DNA of 64,000 bases from Bradyrhizobium arachidis (lineage in GTDB: Bacteria > Pseudomonadota > Alphaproteobacteria > Rhizobiales > Xanthobacteraceae): assembly GCF_015291705.1 (NCBI RefSeq), contig NZ_CP030050.1, positions 3,968,001-4,032,000 on the forward strand. The letters are read 5' to 3'. The position numbers and the translations under genes are program-made. The notes beneath the pieces were generated by a model. That model was given only the letters and a program-made list of their open reading frames with translations. It made no database searches and was not told the DNA's origin. Positions within the stretch are counted from its first letter, which is position 1. Every line of letters begins with the position of its first letter. Positions 1-8,661 of this stretch are shown here, in pieces.

Positions 1-145
1 CGTTCTCCATCGCGCGATCACCAGTGTCGTGCGCCACGGTCTCCGGCACGCCCGAATCGTTCACGTTGTCGGCGGCATCGGCCTGGACTTCGACTGACGG
101 CTCGCCGCGGCGCGCGGCGGCGTCCCGGGGCAGGGCGGCGTCCAT
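1..145 (-). CDS. Membrane fusion (HlyD/AaeA-type) protein, N-terminal fragment
   Basis: Only the first 48 codons are inside the window; the gene runs off the left edge. The visible part starts at an ATG 12 bases after the stop of the DUF1656 gene and is a hydrophilic, Ala/Asp-rich leader with no recognisable domain. The identification is by context: FUSC, DUF1656 and an HlyD-family fusion protein normally form one efflux operon in this order, as in the aaeXAB aromatic acid exporter. The sequence alone would not identify it. The AGAAAGAG stretch just before the ATG is a plausible ribosome binding site. Confidence 0.5.
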   Translation of the reverse strand, partial: MDAALPRDAAARRGEPSVEVQADAADNVNDSGVPETVAHDTGDRAMEN

Positions 146-157
146 GACTCTTTCTCC

Positions 158-361
158 CTAGAAGAACAGTGCGAGCAAGCCGAACATCGCGACGTAGAGA
201 CTGAGCTCCGCCAGCGAGGGGTTGCTGAACCAGCTTGCGAATCCGACGAAGCGCAGCAGCGGGCGGAGCAGCAGGAACGCGAGCAGCGCGATTACCGCAT
301 AGGAAACAATGGGGGCGATGAGCACGCCGCCGACGACCAGCTCCCGATAGGTGTTCGTCAT
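158..361 (-). CDS. DUF1656 (AaeX-like) small inner-membrane protein
   Basis: A 67-residue protein with two hydrophobic segments, roughly residues 8-33 and 50-67, separated by a short polar loop (FASWFSNPSLAEL). Size, two-helix layout and position between a FUSC permease and the start of a third efflux gene match the DUF1656 family, whose Escherichia coli member is AaeX. It starts 12 bases after the FUSC stop, so the genes are presumably co-transcribed. Its role in the efflux complex is not established in the family; I infer an accessory membrane subunit. The match is by family pattern, not by alignment. Confidence 0.8.
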   Translation of the reverse strand: MTNTYRELVVGGVLIAPIVSYAVIALLAFLLLRPLLRFVGFASWFSNPSLAELSLYVAMFGLLALFF

Positions 362-372
362 GGCCGTGCGCC

Positions 373-2214
373 CTAGCTTGGAGATTGTGAGGGCGCTAAT
401 GCGCCGCGCGCTGCAATCAGCATGGCGATGGCCGAATTGGCGGACAATTTGCTTCGCGCTGCCGCCTTGCGCAGCGCCTCGGCAGAAGCGAGGATGGCGC
501 GGCCGCTGCGCCGGGCGAGAGCCTCGCGCGCGTCCCGCGCCGCTCCGGCGAGCGGACCCTGTCGCAGTCGGTCCAGTTCGGCGCAGCAACGCCGCAAGGT
601 CTCGGCCTGGTCGAAACAACGCATCGCTTTGGCCGTGATCTGACGATCCAGGGGCAAGGCACCGTTTGCGGTCAGGATCTGTTCGATCCGTGCTGCGTCG
701 CGAAACGCGGCTTCTTCCGGCGCGAGGTGTCGGGTTCGTCCGCGGCCGAGGTGATCCAGCTCGCGCCCGGCCTCTCCCAGCAGCAGCCGCACCCTCCGGT
801 CGCCGGATAGGGGCGGCAGCAGCATCTGTGCCGCGAAGACGAGCACCGCCGACATGCAGGCGAAGAGGCTCGTCACCAGGAACACCTCGGGGTCGTAGCT
901 CTGCGGATTGGTCGGTGCGAGGACGGCGATCATGAACACCAGGACGAGCCGGCCGAGGGACGACAACATCGGGTTCGGCAATGACATCAGCAGCGCGAGG
1001 CCGATGACGACAGGCGCAAGACCGATCGCCAGCAGCTGAAACTCGGAGACGCCGTTGAAGACGAGGTATTTCAGGATGCCCGCCAGCGCGCAGGCGATCG
1101 GCATCGCCGTCACCGTTACCTGCGCAAAGATTCGTGGCGCGGGCGAGATTGAGCTGAGGCCGATGATCGCTGCGACGAGCGTGAGGCAGAGCTCGGTGCT
1201 CGGCCAGCCCGTCAGCACGAAGAAGAGCGCGATCAGCATGAACGAGATCGCGGCCCGTGCGGCGGTTTCCGCCGCGATGCGGCGCGAGCGGTAGAGCGGC
1301 GCGCGCCATGCATGATGTGGGTGCGTCCCTTCACGCAGCGCTTCGAGGCTGCTGCACACCTGCGCGTTCTTTCGGCTGATCTCGGCCTGGAGCCAGGATC
1401 GGGACATCGCTATCAGCCCGACTTTATCCGGGGAAGCGGTGGGGAGCGCTGCGAGCATGCGGCCGAGCGAGAGCGCGCTGACGAGGTCGACCAGCGCGGA
1501 GCGCGCGGCTTCGGTTCTCGGCGTGCCGGTGCTCGACTCCGTTACGAGGCTGGCGATCTCCGGACGCAGTGCCGCGATGTCGTGCAGCAGGCTCGCGGCA
1601 GCCGTTGCGGAGGGATGCCCGGCCGCTTGCGCGAGACCCGTGACCCGGCCGTGCAACCCCTCGATGCGGCTTGCCAGCACCGGATGATAGTTCGGTGCGG
1701 CCAGAACCTCGTTCACGAGCGCCACCGCGAGAACGCCGATGCCGATGGCGGCGCCGCGTGCGACGCCGGTCGGGAACACCTGCAGCGGCGTGTCGATCTG
1801 CTGGACGGCGACGAGGGCGACGGTGATGCAGCACAGCGCCGCCGCATAAGCGCGATTGCCGTCCAGCATCCCCGCGACATAGACGCAGAGCCCGACCCAC
1901 ATGCCGAGCACCGCGAGCAGGAGACCGTCGGTCTGGGAAAACAGGCCCGCGATCGCGATGGACGCCACGACGCCGATGACGGTTGCGACCAGCCGGTAGC
2001 CGGCCTTCTCCATGCCCTGGCCGCGTGTCGGCAGGGCCAGGACGGCGACGGTGAGGGCGGACGACGACGGCGAGTCCAGCTCGAGCCAGAAGCTGACATA
2101 GAGGGCGAGCGTCATCGCCAGCCATACGCGCAACGCGAAGGCCCAGGAGCTCGCGGGAAACCCGGCGAAAACCAGTGGACGCGGCACGGCAGCACTGGCG
2201 GCGTTTACTGGCAT
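373..2214 (-). CDS. FUSC-family aromatic acid efflux permease (AaeB-like)
   Basis: A 613-residue inner-membrane transporter with the duplicated architecture of FUSC proteins. A first block of about five or six hydrophobic helices lies near residues 20-165, followed by a cytoplasmic helical region, and a second helix block near residues 335-460, followed by a soluble helical tail. The family exports aromatic carboxylic acids such as hydroxybenzoate through an HlyD-type adaptor. The downstream DUF1656 gene and the partial third gene complete the usual three-gene efflux set. Length is in the normal range for the family. The substrate cannot be read from the sequence. Confidence 0.85.
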   Translation of the reverse strand: MPVNAASAAVPRPLVFAGFPASSWAFALRVWLAMTLALYVSFWLELDSPSSSALTVAVLALPTRGQGMEKAGYRLVATVIGVVASIAIAGLFSQTDGLLLAVLGMWVGLCVYVAGMLDGNRAYAAALCCITVALVAVQQIDTPLQVFPTGVARGAAIGIGVLAVALVNEVLAAPNYHPVLASRIEGLHGRVTGLAQAAGHPSATAAASLLHDIAALRPEIASLVTESSTGTPRTEAARSALVDLVSALSLGRMLAALPTASPDKVGLIAMSRSWLQAEISRKNAQVCSSLEALREGTHPHHAWRAPLYRSRRIAAETAARAAISFMLIALFFVLTGWPSTELCLTLVAAIIGLSSISPAPRIFAQVTVTAMPIACALAGILKYLVFNGVSEFQLLAIGLAPVVIGLALLMSLPNPMLSSLGRLVLVFMIAVLAPTNPQSYDPEVFLVTSLFACMSAVLVFAAQMLLPPLSGDRRVRLLLGEAGRELDHLGRGRTRHLAPEEAAFRDAARIEQILTANGALPLDRQITAKAMRCFDQAETLRRCCAELDRLRQGPLAGAARDAREALARRSGRAILASAEALRKAAARSKLSANSAIAMLIAARGALAPSQSPS

Positions 2215-2381
2215 CGTGCCTCATCCATTTCGCCAGAGCGTGCCGCCCTGCCGATCTCGACAAAATCGACGCTGACTATGAGGTTTGCCGGGCTTGACGG
2301 TATTTCCGGTCCAACAACCCGGTTGCCGAAATGCACGGCTGGTTGGGGACGAGATTGTCGCGCGCTAGACGGGCGGATGGA

Positions 2382-2765
2382 TTACGGTTGTGCGTCGTGG
2401 CCTGCCAACGCGTCCTCGAGACAGCGGATGATCTCGTCACCGCTGGAAGGCTTGCCGAGATAGCAATGCGCGCCGGCCGCCATCACGCGCTGACGCACGT
2501 TTTCGCTTGGAAATGCGGTCATGAAGATGATCGGGAAGCGGCGGCCGGACGCAATCAACTGTGCCTGCAATTCGTCGCCGGTGATCACCGGCATCTGGAT
2601 GTCGGCGATCATGCATGCTGGATCGTCTCCCGGCGCATGCTGCAGGAAGTCGACGCCGGACTCGTAGGCGTGGGCCTCGTAGCCGAGCGAGCGAACCAGG
2701 CTCGCGAGCGACGTGCGAACGCCTTCATCGTCGTCCACAATCGCAATCACGGGGTTTTTGGCCAT
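2382..2765 (-). CDS. Single-domain response regulator (receiver only)
   Basis: A 127-residue CheY-like receiver with no output domain. The acidic pocket is at D11-D13, the phospho-acceptor at D55 (ADIQMP), the switch Thr at T83 (FMTAF) and the conserved Lys at K105 (GKP). Closest in feel to FixJ-type receivers. It lies downstream of the FixJ-like regulator and histidine kinase on the same strand with a 105-base gap, so it may be a phosphate sink or a second target of the same kinase. Receiver-only partners are common in rhizobial two-component systems; their exact role here is an inference. Confidence 0.85.
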   Translation of the reverse strand: MAKNPVIAIVDDDEGVRTSLASLVRSLGYEAHAYESGVDFLQHAPGDDPACMIADIQMPVITGDELQAQLIASGRRFPIIFMTAFPSENVRQRVMAAGAHCYLGKPSSGDEIIRCLEDALAGHDAQP

Positions 2766-2870
2766 TCGCGCACAATCCTGACCGCGGTATTCCGCAAGGC
2801 CGGGAGGATATCTCCCGTTGCGCGGCCGATGACGCCTTATGCCCCGGGGGCAGGTCCGCCGAAATTATAC

Positions 2871-3542
2871 TCAGGTTTGGTCCGTAGTCCTTCGGGTTTG
2901 GGAAATCCCGAGCGCCTCGGCCTTGCGGACGAGGTCGGCCAGCGACCTGACCCCCATCTTGCGCATCACGTTCCCGCGGTGGATCTTGACTGTGATCTCG
3001 CTGAGGCCGATCAGGGCGGCGACCTGCTTGTTCATCAGGCCGGCGGTGACGTGGCCCATCACCTCGCGCTCGCGCGCCGTCAGGGTCTCGTACTGGGCGC
3101 GGATGTCGTCCTTGGTCGCGGCTTCGGCGCGGTGCTGTGCATCGCGCTCCAGCGCCGCCGTCACCGCATCGAGCATGTCCTGGTCGCGGAACGGCTTGGA
3201 CAGGAAGTCGACCGCGCCGGCCTTCATGGCGCGCACCGACATGGGAATGTCGCCATGGCCGGTCATGAAGATGATCGGATAGCTGATGCCATGCCGAACG
3301 AGCTGGCCTTGCAGATCGAGCCCGCTGACGCCCGGAAGGCGGACGTCCAGTACGATGCAGCCAGGGCCGTCGGGCAGCGAGCTGCCGAGCAGTTCGGCCG
3401 GCGAGCCGAACAGCCGCGTCTCGAGACCGACGGATCGGAACAGGCTATCGAGCGAGGCGCGGATGCCGGCATCGTCGTCGACGATGATGACAGTCGCGTT
3501 GGAGGATTGCGCCGGCGGTTGGGCCTGGTTTGGTCGTGTCAT
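2871..3542 (-). CDS. FixJ/NarL-family response regulator
   Basis: A 223-residue two-domain regulator. The N-terminal receiver has acidic residues at 22-24, phospho-acceptor D66 (LDVRLP), T94 (FMTGHGDIP) and K116 (SKPF). The C-terminal LuxR-type helix-turn-helix spans about residues 153-212, with the family pattern LTAREREVM followed by NKQVAALIGLSEITVKIHR. It shares an ATGA overlap with the histidine kinase upstream, so the two are translationally coupled and form a cognate pair. It is FixJ-like, but the kinase lacks an obvious haem-PAS, so I do not call it fixJ. The palindrome at 5693-5710 upstream of the operon is a candidate binding site. Confidence 0.9.
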   Translation of the reverse strand: MTRPNQAQPPAQSSNATVIIVDDDAGIRASLDSLFRSVGLETRLFGSPAELLGSSLPDGPGCIVLDVRLPGVSGLDLQGQLVRHGISYPIIFMTGHGDIPMSVRAMKAGAVDFLSKPFRDQDMLDAVTAALERDAQHRAEAATKDDIRAQYETLTAREREVMGHVTAGLMNKQVAALIGLSEITVKIHRGNVMRKMGVRSLADLVRKAEALGISQTRRTTDQT

Positions 3543-5416
3543 GGCAGGGCGTGTTCTTGGCTATATGGCAGTGTCAGGTGGAATGTCGCTCCCGAGCCCG
3601 GGGTGCTCGCCACCGACAACCGGCCGCCGTGAGCTTCCACCGTCGTTCGGCAGATCGCAAGTCCCATGCCCATTCCACCATCCTTCGTCGTAAAGAACGG
3701 ATCGAACAGGCGCGGCAGGTCATCAGGCTGGATGCCCGGGCCGCTGTCCTGCACCGTGATCGCGAGCGTTTCGCCATCCACGGTGCCGGCGCGCAGGGTG
3801 ATGGTGCGGGAACCGGGCCGGCCCGACATGGCCTGGCCGGCATTGACCAGAAGGTTGACCAGGACCTGCTGCAGCTGAATCCGGTCGCCGCGAACCGGCG
3901 GCAAGTCACGCGCCGTTTCGACGATAAGGGCGACATCATCCTTGGCGAGCTCGCGCGCGACCAGCGCCGTCGCCTCCGCGATGATCTCGCCGATCTGCAG
4001 CACGTCCTGCTGAGCCGGGGCCTTCTTCAGGAAGGTCCGGATGCGGGTTACGATCTCGCTAGCGCGACGGCCCTGGGCAACGACATGGCCGATCGTCGTC
4101 GCAACCTCCTTGAGATCGGGGACGTCGCGCCGCAGCCAGCGCAGACCGGCCTCGCCGCTAGTGACGATCGCCGCCAGCGGCTGGTTTACCTCGTGCGCAA
4201 TGGACGCGCTGAGCTCACCGAGGGTGGCGACGCGCGCGGCATGGGCGAGCTCAGCCTGCGCCGCGAGCAGGGCGTCATGCGCCTGCTTGCGCTCGGTGAT
4301 GTCGACGACGAAGACGAGCACGTCATGATCGTCGTCGGATCGAGGCGAAAAGGTGATCGTGAACAGCACGGGGACCTTGCCTCCATCGAGGCGCACGAGC
4401 TCGGTCTCGCCTTCGTGGAACCGCTCGCCTTGCGCGAATGCGACCAGCGCATCGAGGAAGCTGCGATCGTTCTCGCCCAGCAGCTTGTCCACGTTCTCGA
4501 TGAAGGCCGCAGAGCTGCTTGCGCCTGCCATCTTCTGCAGGGCCGGATTGACGTCGATGATTCTGGCAAGCCCGCGGGCATGACGCACGAAATCGGGGTG
4601 TCGCGCCAGATAATCGCGCAGGTCCGCCCCGCGGCTCGGTAGCGCATCCAGCGCAGTCCGCAGTCCGCTCCAGTCTTCCTCGACGACGCCGATCCGGCTT
4701 GCGTCGAACATCCGGCGGTATCGCTGCTCGCTCTGCACCAGCGCGTTGTGCGCCGCCACGCGGTCCGTGACGTCGGTATGCGTCTCAAGCACCCCGACGG
4801 GTTTACCGAGGTGGTCGTGCTGCAGGGCCCATCGGGCATCGACGGTGAGCACGGCGCCGGCCTTCGTCCGTTGCTCCACCCTGCCTTCCCATCGCCCGCT
4901 ATCGAGCAGGCTGGCCTCGATGGCTTCGCGCCGGTCGGGATAGCTGGTTCGCAGCAGCTTGTCGGCGAGTTGCCCGAGCGCCTCCTCAGTCGACCAGCCA
5001 TAGGTCTGTTCCGCAGTCTTGTTCCAGAACGTGATCACGCCGCCGCGATCCCTGACGAAGATCATGTCATGCGAGAGATTGAGGAGGCGCGCCTGCGCCG
5101 CAAGACGCGTTGTCGCCGCGTGATTCTGCAACACCAGCAGGGTCGTGACCCCGATTGCCGCTAGGCTCACCAACGCGCGCAGGGCAGGTGAGGCGATCTC
5201 GTGCAGATCATGCGACGTCAGATAGGCGCTGACGGTCAGGACGATGCAACCGGCTGCGGCGATGATAATGTCGTTGCGCCGGTTCGTCCTCGCCGCAAGC
5301 AGGATCGCGACGACATAGAGAACCGCGACCGCGCCCTCGAGTGGCGTCAGCACGTCGACCATGAAGACCGCGAAGGCGAGGACGGCGGACCAGAACCGCA
5401 AGCCGGCGCGGCTCAT
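3539..5416 (-). CDS. Membrane PAS-domain sensor histidine kinase (FixL-like organisation)
   Basis: A 625-residue sensor. Residues 8-98 contain about four hydrophobic helices with short loops. A PAS/PAC unit follows at roughly 108-222 (NLSHDMIFVRDRGGVITFWN), a second sensor region at about 230-375, and then the HisKA domain with the H-box SIAHEVNQPL (phospho-acceptor H408) and a HATPase domain with N- and G-box motifs (NLLVNAGQAM, DSGPGI, GMGMGLAI). This is the FixL/DctB-like kinase class. The gene overlaps the FixJ-type regulator by four bases. No haem-binding histidine pattern could be assigned with confidence, so the signal is unknown; it could sense redox or a periplasmic/membrane ligand. 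Confidence 0.88.
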   Translation of the reverse strand: MSRAGLRFWSAVLAFAVFMVDVLTPLEGAVAVLYVVAILLAARTNRRNDIIIAAAGCIVLTVSAYLTSHDLHEIASPALRALVSLAAIGVTTLLVLQNHAATTRLAAQARLLNLSHDMIFVRDRGGVITFWNKTAEQTYGWSTEEALGQLADKLLRTSYPDRREAIEASLLDSGRWEGRVEQRTKAGAVLTVDARWALQHDHLGKPVGVLETHTDVTDRVAAHNALVQSEQRYRRMFDASRIGVVEEDWSGLRTALDALPSRGADLRDYLARHPDFVRHARGLARIIDVNPALQKMAGASSSAAFIENVDKLLGENDRSFLDALVAFAQGERFHEGETELVRLDGGKVPVLFTITFSPRSDDDHDVLVFVVDITERKQAHDALLAAQAELAHAARVATLGELSASIAHEVNQPLAAIVTSGEAGLRWLRRDVPDLKEVATTIGHVVAQGRRASEIVTRIRTFLKKAPAQQDVLQIGEIIAEATALVARELAKDDVALIVETARDLPPVRGDRIQLQQVLVNLLVNAGQAMSGRPGSRTITLRAGTVDGETLAITVQDSGPGIQPDDLPRLFDPFFTTKDGGMGMGLAICRTTVEAHGGRLSVASTPGSGATFHLTLPYSQEHALP

Positions 5417-5692
5417 GGATGAACCCGTGGGCCGATCAAGGCGTCATCGTCGCAGGCGGTGTTTCTTCTCATCGCAGCGGCGTTGATGCCGCGATTTCAC
5501 TGCGTCCACAATATCCGGCCGGATGAATTTCGTGCTCTCGTGGAAGACCCCGTGGGAAGTTGAATCCCGCGCGAGGTCCGACAGGCAGATTCCCGGGCAG
5601 AACAAGGCTCTTCGGTGATTTCGTCGATCGCTGGCGCGTCAAACTATCGCAGGCGCGCCGGGCCCTCGCTCTCACTCGGTCGCTGCGCTGCG

Positions 5693-5710
5693 GTCATACC
5701 TAGGTATGAC
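5693..5710. promoter_or_regulatory. 18-bp perfect palindrome, probable regulator site
   Basis: GTCATACCTAGGTATGAC is perfectly self-complementary. It sits in the 430-base divergent spacer between the histidine kinase (start 5416) and the AraC-type regulator (start 5847). The inner ATACCTAGGTAT recurs at 34497-34508 upstream of the secreted lyase gene. A dimeric regulator such as the LuxR-type FixJ homologue or an AraC-type protein would fit, but no binding is shown. The rest of the spacer holds nothing I recognise. Confidence 0.55.
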
Positions 5711-5846
5711 GCGGTTAACCCGAGACCTTAGCCATGCACCCGCGCGTAGAATGGAGCGCGCGGATCGCCGAACTAATCTGCTCCCATCGCATTCGGGCAA
5801 GCCTGCCAGGCACTGCCGCTGCGAACTGGGACAAGGAGGCTCGACG

Positions 5847-6701
5847 ATGTCGCTGCAGATGTCATACCCGCAAAACGCCAAGGATCATGTTGCCGCCGCA
5901 ATCGACGTCTCGTCGATCGACGGCCGGCAGTTGCCGTCATCGAGACGATCGCCGCGCTCCGCCGAGGAGGCAATGACGCTCTCCCTCGTGCATCTGGATG
6001 TTGCGCTCGCCATCGAGCCGCCTGCGCCGAACGTACGAGGATCTGCCGACGGCGAGCCGAGCTTCAAGGTGTCCGCCAAGCGTCTTGCGCGCGCGTCCGC
6101 TGAGGCTGATCCGGAGATGGGTGCCGAGGAGGTCACGGATCCGGTGATGCAGCGCCTCTCGGATGCACTCGCGGCCACCAGAGCCATGCACAATCCCCAT
6201 TCCGCTATCCTCGTCGATGCGTTGCGTTTGGCCATGCTGACGCGCAAGGCCAGCGGGCGGACGCTGCTCGGACAAGGCCAGTCCGAGCTGGCCGAGAGCG
6301 ACCGCGAGGGGCAAGCGTGCCGGACAGTGCGGTCGCTGCAGAAATGGCGCCTCAAGCGCGTCATGCAGTATATCGACGACAATCTGGACGCGAAGGTCAC
6401 CCTGCAGCATCTGGCTGCTGTTGCCGGCCTCAGCCGGATGCATTTTGCCGCGCAATTCCGGGCGGCCGTCGGCATGCGGCCGCACGATTATCTGCTAAAG
6501 CGGCGGATCGAGCGTGCCCAGGAATTGCTGCAGCGGGCCGACACCTCCCTTGTCGATATCGCCCTGACCGTCGGGTTCCAGACGCAGGCTCATTTCACGA
6601 CGGTGTTCAAGCGCTTCGCCGGCAATACGCCATATCAATGGAGGAGCGCGCATCTCGCGCAATTTCTGCCGCTGCCGCGCATCGAGGCGAGGCCATCATG
6701 A
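5847..6701 (+). CDS. AraC-family transcriptional regulator
   Basis: A 284-residue regulator. The ATG at 5847 was chosen because AAGGAGG lies eight bases upstream (5833-5839); an in-frame upstream extension has no such signal. The N-terminal ~170 residues match no family I know. The C-terminal ~100 residues are the double helix-turn-helix of AraC/XylS proteins, with the typical run from LKRVMQYIDDNLDAKVTLQHLA through LSRMHFAAQFR to DIALTVGFQTQAHFTTVFKR and a final GNTPYQWR. It probably senses a small molecule or signal through the unusual N-terminal part. Divergent from the two-component operon and next to the palindrome at 5693-5710. Confidence 0.88.
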   Translation: MSLQMSYPQNAKDHVAAAIDVSSIDGRQLPSSRRSPRSAEEAMTLSLVHLDVALAIEPPAPNVRGSADGEPSFKVSAKRLARASAEADPEMGAEEVTDPVMQRLSDALAATRAMHNPHSAILVDALRLAMLTRKASGRTLLGQGQSELAESDREGQACRTVRSLQKWRLKRVMQYIDDNLDAKVTLQHLAAVAGLSRMHFAAQFRAAVGMRPHDYLLKRRIERAQELLQRADTSLVDIALTVGFQTQAHFTTVFKRFAGNTPYQWRSAHLAQFLPLPRIEARPS

Positions 6702-7021
6702 GCGGTATCGGCATTCAAGCCCTGTTGCTACCGCTGCTCGGCATTCACTCGGCGCTGACGCACCAGGAGCTCATGGGATTGTTCGAGATCACACGCGGTC
6801 TCGGCACCTCCTATCGCTTCGCATCCTCGGAGCCCGGGGAAGGTGTCCTTTACGGTCGATTCACGCTGAACTTCTGCAGGATCGTTGCCGGAGGCGTCAC
6901 GCATTATGCGTCGATGGAACGGTCGACCGACGAAACGGTCACCAAACGTAGCGGTGGACTCGATTTCGCGTTCGGCCATTCCATCCGGTGGCGACCGTGC
7001 TGTTCACACTCGGCATCGTAA
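6698..7021 (+). CDS. Hypothetical protein downstream of AraC regulator
   Basis: A 107-residue open frame starting with an ATG that overlaps the AraC stop codon (ATGA), suggesting translational coupling. Codon third positions are G/C rich through most of it, as in real genes nearby. The N-terminus is hydrophobic (GIQALLLPLLGI). No domain is recognised. The last ~15 residues (RWRPCCSHSAS) look poor, so the 3' end may be degraded. Confidence 0.4.
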   Translation: MSGIGIQALLLPLLGIHSALTHQELMGLFEITRGLGTSYRFASSEPGEGVLYGRFTLNFCRIVAGGVTHYASMERSTDETVTKRSGGLDFAFGHSIRWRPCCSHSAS

Positions 7022-7034
7022 GTCTCGGCGACGA

Positions 7035-7232
7035 CTAGCGCGTCGGCGCATTGGCGCCGCCCGCTCCCGAAACCAGCAAACGGTGGACGCGGTCTGCGTG
7101 CTCTCTCGTCAGATTTTCGGCCAGATCGGTCCCAATCACCGCCGGGCCTTTCCTTTCTCGATCGTATACCATCCAGCCCTTGCCACCCATTCGAACAAAA
7201 AATCTGTTCTGCGACGACGTTCGGTCATTCAC
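7035..7232 (-). CDS. Small conserved hypothetical protein (WMVYDRERKGPA motif)
   Basis: A 65-residue basic protein containing RFFVRMGGKGWMVYDRER followed by KGPAVIGTDLAENLT. I recognise this pattern from short proteins that recur in Bradyrhizobium genomes, of unknown function and with a DUF2188-like feel. The GTG at 7232 was chosen because GGAG lies nine bases upstream; a TTG five codons earlier would overlap that site. It is isolated, with no operon partner. Confidence 0.6.
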   Translation of the reverse strand: MNDRTSSQNRFFVRMGGKGWMVYDRERKGPAVIGTDLAENLTREHADRVHRLLVSGAGGANAPTR

Positions 7233-7572
7233 CAAAAATGGCTCCAAAATCTTGGGTTATTCTGACCAATCAAGCTCCAAGCATAGCCTTTGCCTATGCG
7301 AATTGAATCGGGGAAACTTGGCAACCCCATCGAAGGTGCATCAAACACAAAATAAAGTGACGTTTTTCGGCATTTTGGAACCCAAGCCGCGTTCCAGATG
7401 GATTCGCAGCCCACTACCGGGCGAGCACAAGAAAAGGTGTGATTGGACTATCCCGAGGGTGCTCGGCAAACCGAAGGGGCCGATCGGGAACCCTAGCTGG
7501 CGCAATTTCCATCAATGCCTTGGCAAGGCCAACGAATGAGATCTATTCGGAAAATTTCGGTCTGCCGTGGGC

Positions 7573-7606
7573 CTGCTGGCGGCAAACCTGTCGGCGCCGC
7601 CAGCAG
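7573..7606. other. Stem-loop in gene-poor region
   Basis: CTGCTGGCGGC and its perfect complement GCCGCCAGCAG form an 11-bp stem with a 12-base loop. No T-run follows on either strand, so it is not a standard terminator. The surrounding 7248-7744 contains no gene I can support. Confidence 0.4.
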
Positions 7607-7744
7607 CTTTAGCCAATTTCTTCGCGAAAAATGTGAATGCACTGAGCTAACAGAAGTATTGGGCAGGATCAGTCTGACGAAAGCATGCCTTTGTTCACTC
7701 CCGGCGGAAGTATTCTTCGTCTGAGTTGCCGATGAAGGCTCTAT

Positions 7745-8287
7745 TCATATCTCCGCGCCGCGCGGGTTCACAACGGTGTACCCTCTCAATGAACGCGCGT
7801 GTATTCGCGTTGTGTGTCCGCCTGAGTTGGCGTCGTATGCCATCCAAACGTCGCCCCCGACATGTTGCTCGAGGACGAAAACGTGCCCGCGCCTTGCGGC
7901 GACCATGCCGGGAGCCGGTGATGTGCGCGGAAACCGCAGCCAGTTTGCCGCGAGGTTCAATTCCGGCACGATGCGGCCAAACACCCGTAGCGCGGCGCCA
8001 CAACCGCAGAACGCAGAGGGGCAACCCGCGGGGCGGCCGCCAACAATTCGATTGCTGGAGGGAGTACTGCTGGTGGGGGTATTGAGCGCGGCGAGTTGAT
8101 CCAACCGGTGTGTCCGCGATGAGCGCCGTAACACCGTTCGCTGGGTCAAGGTTTGCGAGTAGTATGTGAAATCACAAGGCATGGTGATATTGCATTCGGA
8201 GGCGCGATCTACTTGATATGGTCGCGCGTCCGAATTGAGGGAGGTGATTGCAACGAAGCAGCACGCGGAAACTACTTGCTTGAACAT
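7745..8287 (-). CDS. Secreted conserved protein, CHAP-like family of Bradyrhizobium
   Basis: A 180-residue protein. The ATG at 8287 was chosen because GGAG lies seven bases upstream and it opens a signal-peptide-like start (MFKQVVSACCFVAITSL). The C-terminal half matches a pattern I know from small secreted rhizobial proteins: GCPSAFCGCGAAL, then LNLAANWLRF, then a His-containing GHVFVL segment. In typical members the motif reads CPxAWCGC with a later H in WRHHVG, resembling a CHAP/NlpC-type Cys-His arrangement; here the Trp is replaced and the second His is missing. Between signal peptide and domain is a low-complexity Thr/Arg/Ser linker. Possible cell-wall role by analogy only. Confidence 0.55.
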   Translation of the reverse strand: MFKQVVSACCFVAITSLNSDARPYQVDRASECNITMPCDFTYYSQTLTQRTVLRRSSRTHRLDQLAALNTPTSSTPSSNRIVGGRPAGCPSAFCGCGAALRVFGRIVPELNLAANWLRFPRTSPAPGMVAARRGHVFVLEQHVGGDVWMAYDANSGGHTTRIHARSLRGYTVVNPRGAEI

Positions 8288-8354
8288 CGCAGGCTCCAAA
8301 TTAAAGGACCCGCCCCAAGCAAGGAACAACCATCAACAGATTGGCTGAAATCCG

Positions 8355-8387
8355 CCAAAAAAGCGGCCTCTCTCTGGATGAGAGGCC
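8355..8387 (-). terminator. Rho-independent terminator of the KOW-like gene
   Basis: On the minus strand an 8-bp perfect stem (GGCCTCTC / GAGAGGCC, 8365-8372 and 8380-8387, 7-base loop) is followed directly by GCTTTTTT. It lies about 70 bases past the stop of the gene at 8458. Confidence 0.8.
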
Positions 8388-8457
8388 AACTATACTTCTG
8401 GGGTAACTCCAAACGTGCCACTCGTCGAAGAGCGCCACCGCCCCAGCCGCGGTCGCT

Positions 8458-8661
8458 TCATGTGTCGACCATTGCCACGAAGTTCATATGAAGGGTGATT
8501 GGTCCCTTCGATCCGTCCAAGATCAAGCGAAGGCTCTTGGGATAGTATCCGGCCCCAATCACAGTCCCGGTCCTTCCAGCTAAGCGAGGACCGGCGGCCG
8601 GCCTTACCTGAATTCGTGAGCCCGGTGGAAACTTGAGCTGGATTTCGGCCGATCGCGACAT
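8458..8661 (-). CDS. Small KOW-like conserved protein
   Basis: A 67-residue protein with FPPGSRIQVRPAAGPRLAGR followed by TGTVIGAGYYPKSLRLILDG and SKGPITLHMNFV. This is a compact beta-rich unit like the KOW/SH3 domain (GRxGTVxG turn). Similar short proteins occur in rhizobia; function is unknown, RNA or protein binding being the usual guess for KOW folds. GAGGA just upstream supports the ATG at 8661; an in-frame ATG at 8766 would add 35 unremarkable residues. A strong terminator follows, so this is an expressed single-gene unit. Confidence 0.6.
   Translation of the reverse strand: MSRSAEIQLKFPPGSRIQVRPAAGPRLAGRTGTVIGAGYYPKSLRLILDGSKGPITLHMNFVAMVDT

Noticed and set aside
2331..3632. 433-codon plus-strand frame across the response regulator genes
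   Set aside because: It is an antisense shadow of two clearly recognisable response regulators in GC-rich sequence.
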